Assembly: GCA_015222595.1 (NCBI GenBank)
Contig: JADFVP010000240.1
Coordinates: 1-14,799 of the forward strand
Source of the DNA: Pseudomonadota bacterium
GTDB lineage: Bacteria; Desulfobacterota; GWC2-55-46; JADFVP01
Direction of reading: 5' to 3'
DNA length: 14,799 nt
How positions within the stretch are numbered: position 1 is the stretch's first letter; every line of letters begins with the position of its first letter. The position numbers and the translations under genes are program-made. Below, piece by piece: positions 13,110 to 14,799 of this stretch. The notes beneath the pieces were generated by a model, which had not been told where the DNA came from, made no database searches, and was given only the letters and a program-made list of their open reading frames with translations.

Positions 13110-14799
13110 ATTCCGCAACTACACGGCAGCACAAAAGGCCTGAAGTCGAGCCAGATAAAGGGGCTCGAACGCATCTATAAACGCAGAACCCCGAAGGGGG
13201 AGCTGGTAACGCCGGAACTCGCCAGGTACCTGACCGAGCTATCTGCCGACATACGCCGCCAGATAGGGATAATCGTGAACCGCAAGGGCGCGGTAGTTGC
13301 GGTTATCGTCGGCGACGATCGCGAGATAGAGATTCCAGTTCTGTCTGACTACCCGCTAGGCCGGCGGTTTCTGCGCGGCGTCTGCTGCGTCCATACCCAC
13401 TTAAAGGGCGAGCCGTTAACCGAGGACGACCTTACCGACCTGGCGCTCCTAAGGCTCGACATGATGGCGGCCATCGGGGTCGGCCCTAATGGGCTGCCAG
13501 CTACCATACAGACCGCGCACCTGCTGCCCGTCAACCCGACGGGTGAACTCTACGAGGTTAGCGACCAGGTTCGCTTTCACGACTTCGACCTTGAGTACTC
13601 ATCTTTTATAGAGGCGCTGGAAGACGAACTCGGCAGGGAGAGCCTCCGGGATGTTAAAGACGAGCGCGAGCGGGCTATTTTAATCTCTGTATCGAAAGAG
13701 AGCAAGGACGTACAGAACGAGTCGTTAGACGAGTTGGCCGAACTTGCGTCAACAAGTGACGTTGTGGTTCTCGACAAATTTTCGCAGAGACCGGCGAAGA
13801 TAAATCCCAAGTACCTTATGGGCAGCGGCAAGATACGCGAGGTGATCGTCCGAGCGCTTCAGAAGGAAGCGACCATGCTCATCTTCGACAGCAACTTAAC
13901 GCCCGCGCAGGTGCGCGAGATCTCTGCCGTAACAGAGATGAAGGTCATAGACAGAACGCAGCTCATCTTGGATATCTTTGCCCGCAGGGCGCACTCGAAA
14001 GATGGCCGGGTGCAGGTGGAGCTTGCGCAGTTGAAGTATATGCTGCCCAAACTGTCCGGTAAGGGCATAACCATGTCGCGGTTGATGGGAGGCATCGGGG
14101 GCAGGGGGCCTGGAGAGAGCAAGCTGGAGGTCGATAGACGAAGAGTCGGCGAGCGGATCTCAAGACTAGAGAACGAGCTTAAGGCGCTTAGCCGCTCAAG
14201 GTACGAGCGCAGAAGAAAGCGCGCTTCGGGCGATGTGCCTATTATTTCCATTACCGGCTATACCAACGCCGGAAAGTCTACGCTCCTGAACGGTCTGACC
14301 AAGAGCGACGTTTTGGTGGAGGACAAGCTCTTTGCAACGCTCGATACAACAACGCGCAGGCTCCGTTTCCCTCGTGAGCGCGACGCCGTACTAACCGATA
14401 CGGTCGGCTTTATAAGAAGGCTGCCCGAGGAGCTTCTGAAGGCCTTCAAGGCGACGCTTGAAGAGATGGAGGACGCCGATCTGCTGCTCCATCTGGTAGA
14501 TATCTCCAACCCGCTCTTTGCGTCCCACATCGATACGGTCGAGTCTATTCTCGTAGAGCTTGGGCTCGGTGAGATTCCGCGTCTGCTGGTCTTCAACAAG
14601 ACAGAGCTTCTGGACCCCGAGATGGTGCGGAACCTTTGCGAGAGGTATGAGGCGATAGGGGTTTCGGCCCTGGATAACAGAACGCTCGCGCCTTTGCTGC
14701 GCACGCTTGAGGCCCGGCTCTGGCCCGGCGAGACGGGCGGCTACTATACTTCTGAAGAGACGGCTCAGGAAGAGACGGCTACGGACGAAACGGCATTTG
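13110..14799 (+). CDS. hflX: GTPase HflX, probable ATT start, C-terminus cut by window edge
   Basis: Ribosome-binding GTPase that splits or rescues stalled 70S ribosomes. From ATT 13110-13112, 563 codons are visible. An N-terminal extension (1-190, with GVCCVHTHLKGE and an IQTAHLLPVNP segment), typical of long HflX forms, precedes the conserved HflX domain (GSGKIRE near 240, GGRGPGESKLEVDRR near 330) and a helical linker. The G domain follows: GYTNAGKST (383-391), FATLDTTTR, DTVGF (430-434), NKTE (496-499) and VSAL. The G4 motif ends in Glu instead of Asp. The visible tail has a repetitive EETA/DETA stretch. ATT is inferred because TAA lies five codons upstream, the next in-frame ATG/GTG/TTG is GTG 13275, and a start there would remove 55 family-like residues. 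The duplicated element sits directly upstream. Confidence 0.93.
   Translation, partial: MPQLHGSTKGLKSSQIKGLERIYKRRTPKGELVTPELARYLTELSADIRRQIGIIVNRKGAVVAVIVGDDREIEIPVLSDYPLGRRFLRGVCCVHTHLKGEPLTEDDLTDLALLRLDMMAAIGVGPNGLPATIQTAHLLPVNPTGELYEVSDQVRFHDFDLEYSSFIEALEDELGRESLRDVKDERERAILISVSKESKDVQNESLDELAELASTSDVVVLDKFSQRPAKINPKYLMGSGKIREVIVRALQKEATMLIFDSNLTPAQVREISAVTEMKVIDRTQLILDIFARRAHSKDGRVQVELAQLKYMLPKLSGKGITMSRLMGGIGGRGPGESKLEVDRRRVGERISRLENELKALSRSRYERRRKRASGDVPIISITGYTNAGKSTLLNGLTKSDVLVEDKLFATLDTTTRRLRFPRERDAVLTDTVGFIRRLPEELLKAFKATLEEMEDADLLLHLVDISNPLFASHIDTVESILVELGLGEIPRLLVFNKTELLDPEMVRNLCERYEAIGVSALDNRTLAPLLRTLEARLWPGETGGYYTSEETAQEETATDETAF

Noticed and set aside
12974..13174. 66-codon minus-strand ORF through repeat copy 2
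   Set aside because: Its 3' part matches copy 1 in one frame with many silent changes, which is intriguing, but copy 1 is frameshifted upstream and the 5' part lies antisense inside hflX; the data are too few to call a gene.
1..14799. CRISPR array, tRNA, rRNA, transposase or prophage genes
   Set aside because: None was found on either strand; the only repeats are those listed.

Overview
The window is about 14.8 kb of bacterial chromosome with moderate GC, nearly all of it coding on the minus strand. Only the last gene (hflX) is on the plus strand. The order zapA, 6S RNA, 5-formyl-THF cyclo-ligase, RNase Y, YmdB-type phosphodiesterase, TyrRS is a housekeeping order I associate with Deltaproteobacteria/Desulfobacterota. 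The three-gene archaeal-type glutamate synthase, the HdrB/HdrC-like proteins and the Alvin-type ferredoxin suggest an anaerobe. The assignment below phylum level is not supported by anything I can see.

Layout. (1) 1-5100, minus: a ZapB-like coiled coil and ZapA, driven by a strong sigma70-type promoter at 5090-5118; 6S RNA (ssrS); the folate enzyme; RNase Y; YmdB; and the N-terminal half of TyrRS, cut by the window edge. (2) 5289-10880, minus: a nitrogen/redox block transcribed in the order ferredoxin, HdrB-like, HdrC-like, class II glutamine amidotransferase, FMN/ferredoxin glutamate synthase subunit, GXGXG subunit. It ends at a perfect 14-bp terminator hairpin. The first three genes could feed electrons to the last three; no NAD(P)H-binding GltD subunit and no HdrA flavoprotein is present. 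(3) 11179-12630, minus: a complete aldehyde dehydrogenase with its own TTGACA/TAAAAT promoter. (4) 12812-13099: two 135-nt imperfect copies of a non-coding, potentially structured element. (5) 13110-14799, plus: hflX, running off the window. It has no ATG/GTG/TTG at the expected N-terminus and appears to start at ATT behind a strong Shine-Dalgarno sequence.

The most unusual points are the duplicated element joined to the ATT-start hflX, the HdrBC-ferredoxin-glutamate synthase cluster, and a symmetric operator-like array overlapping the putative promoter of that cluster.
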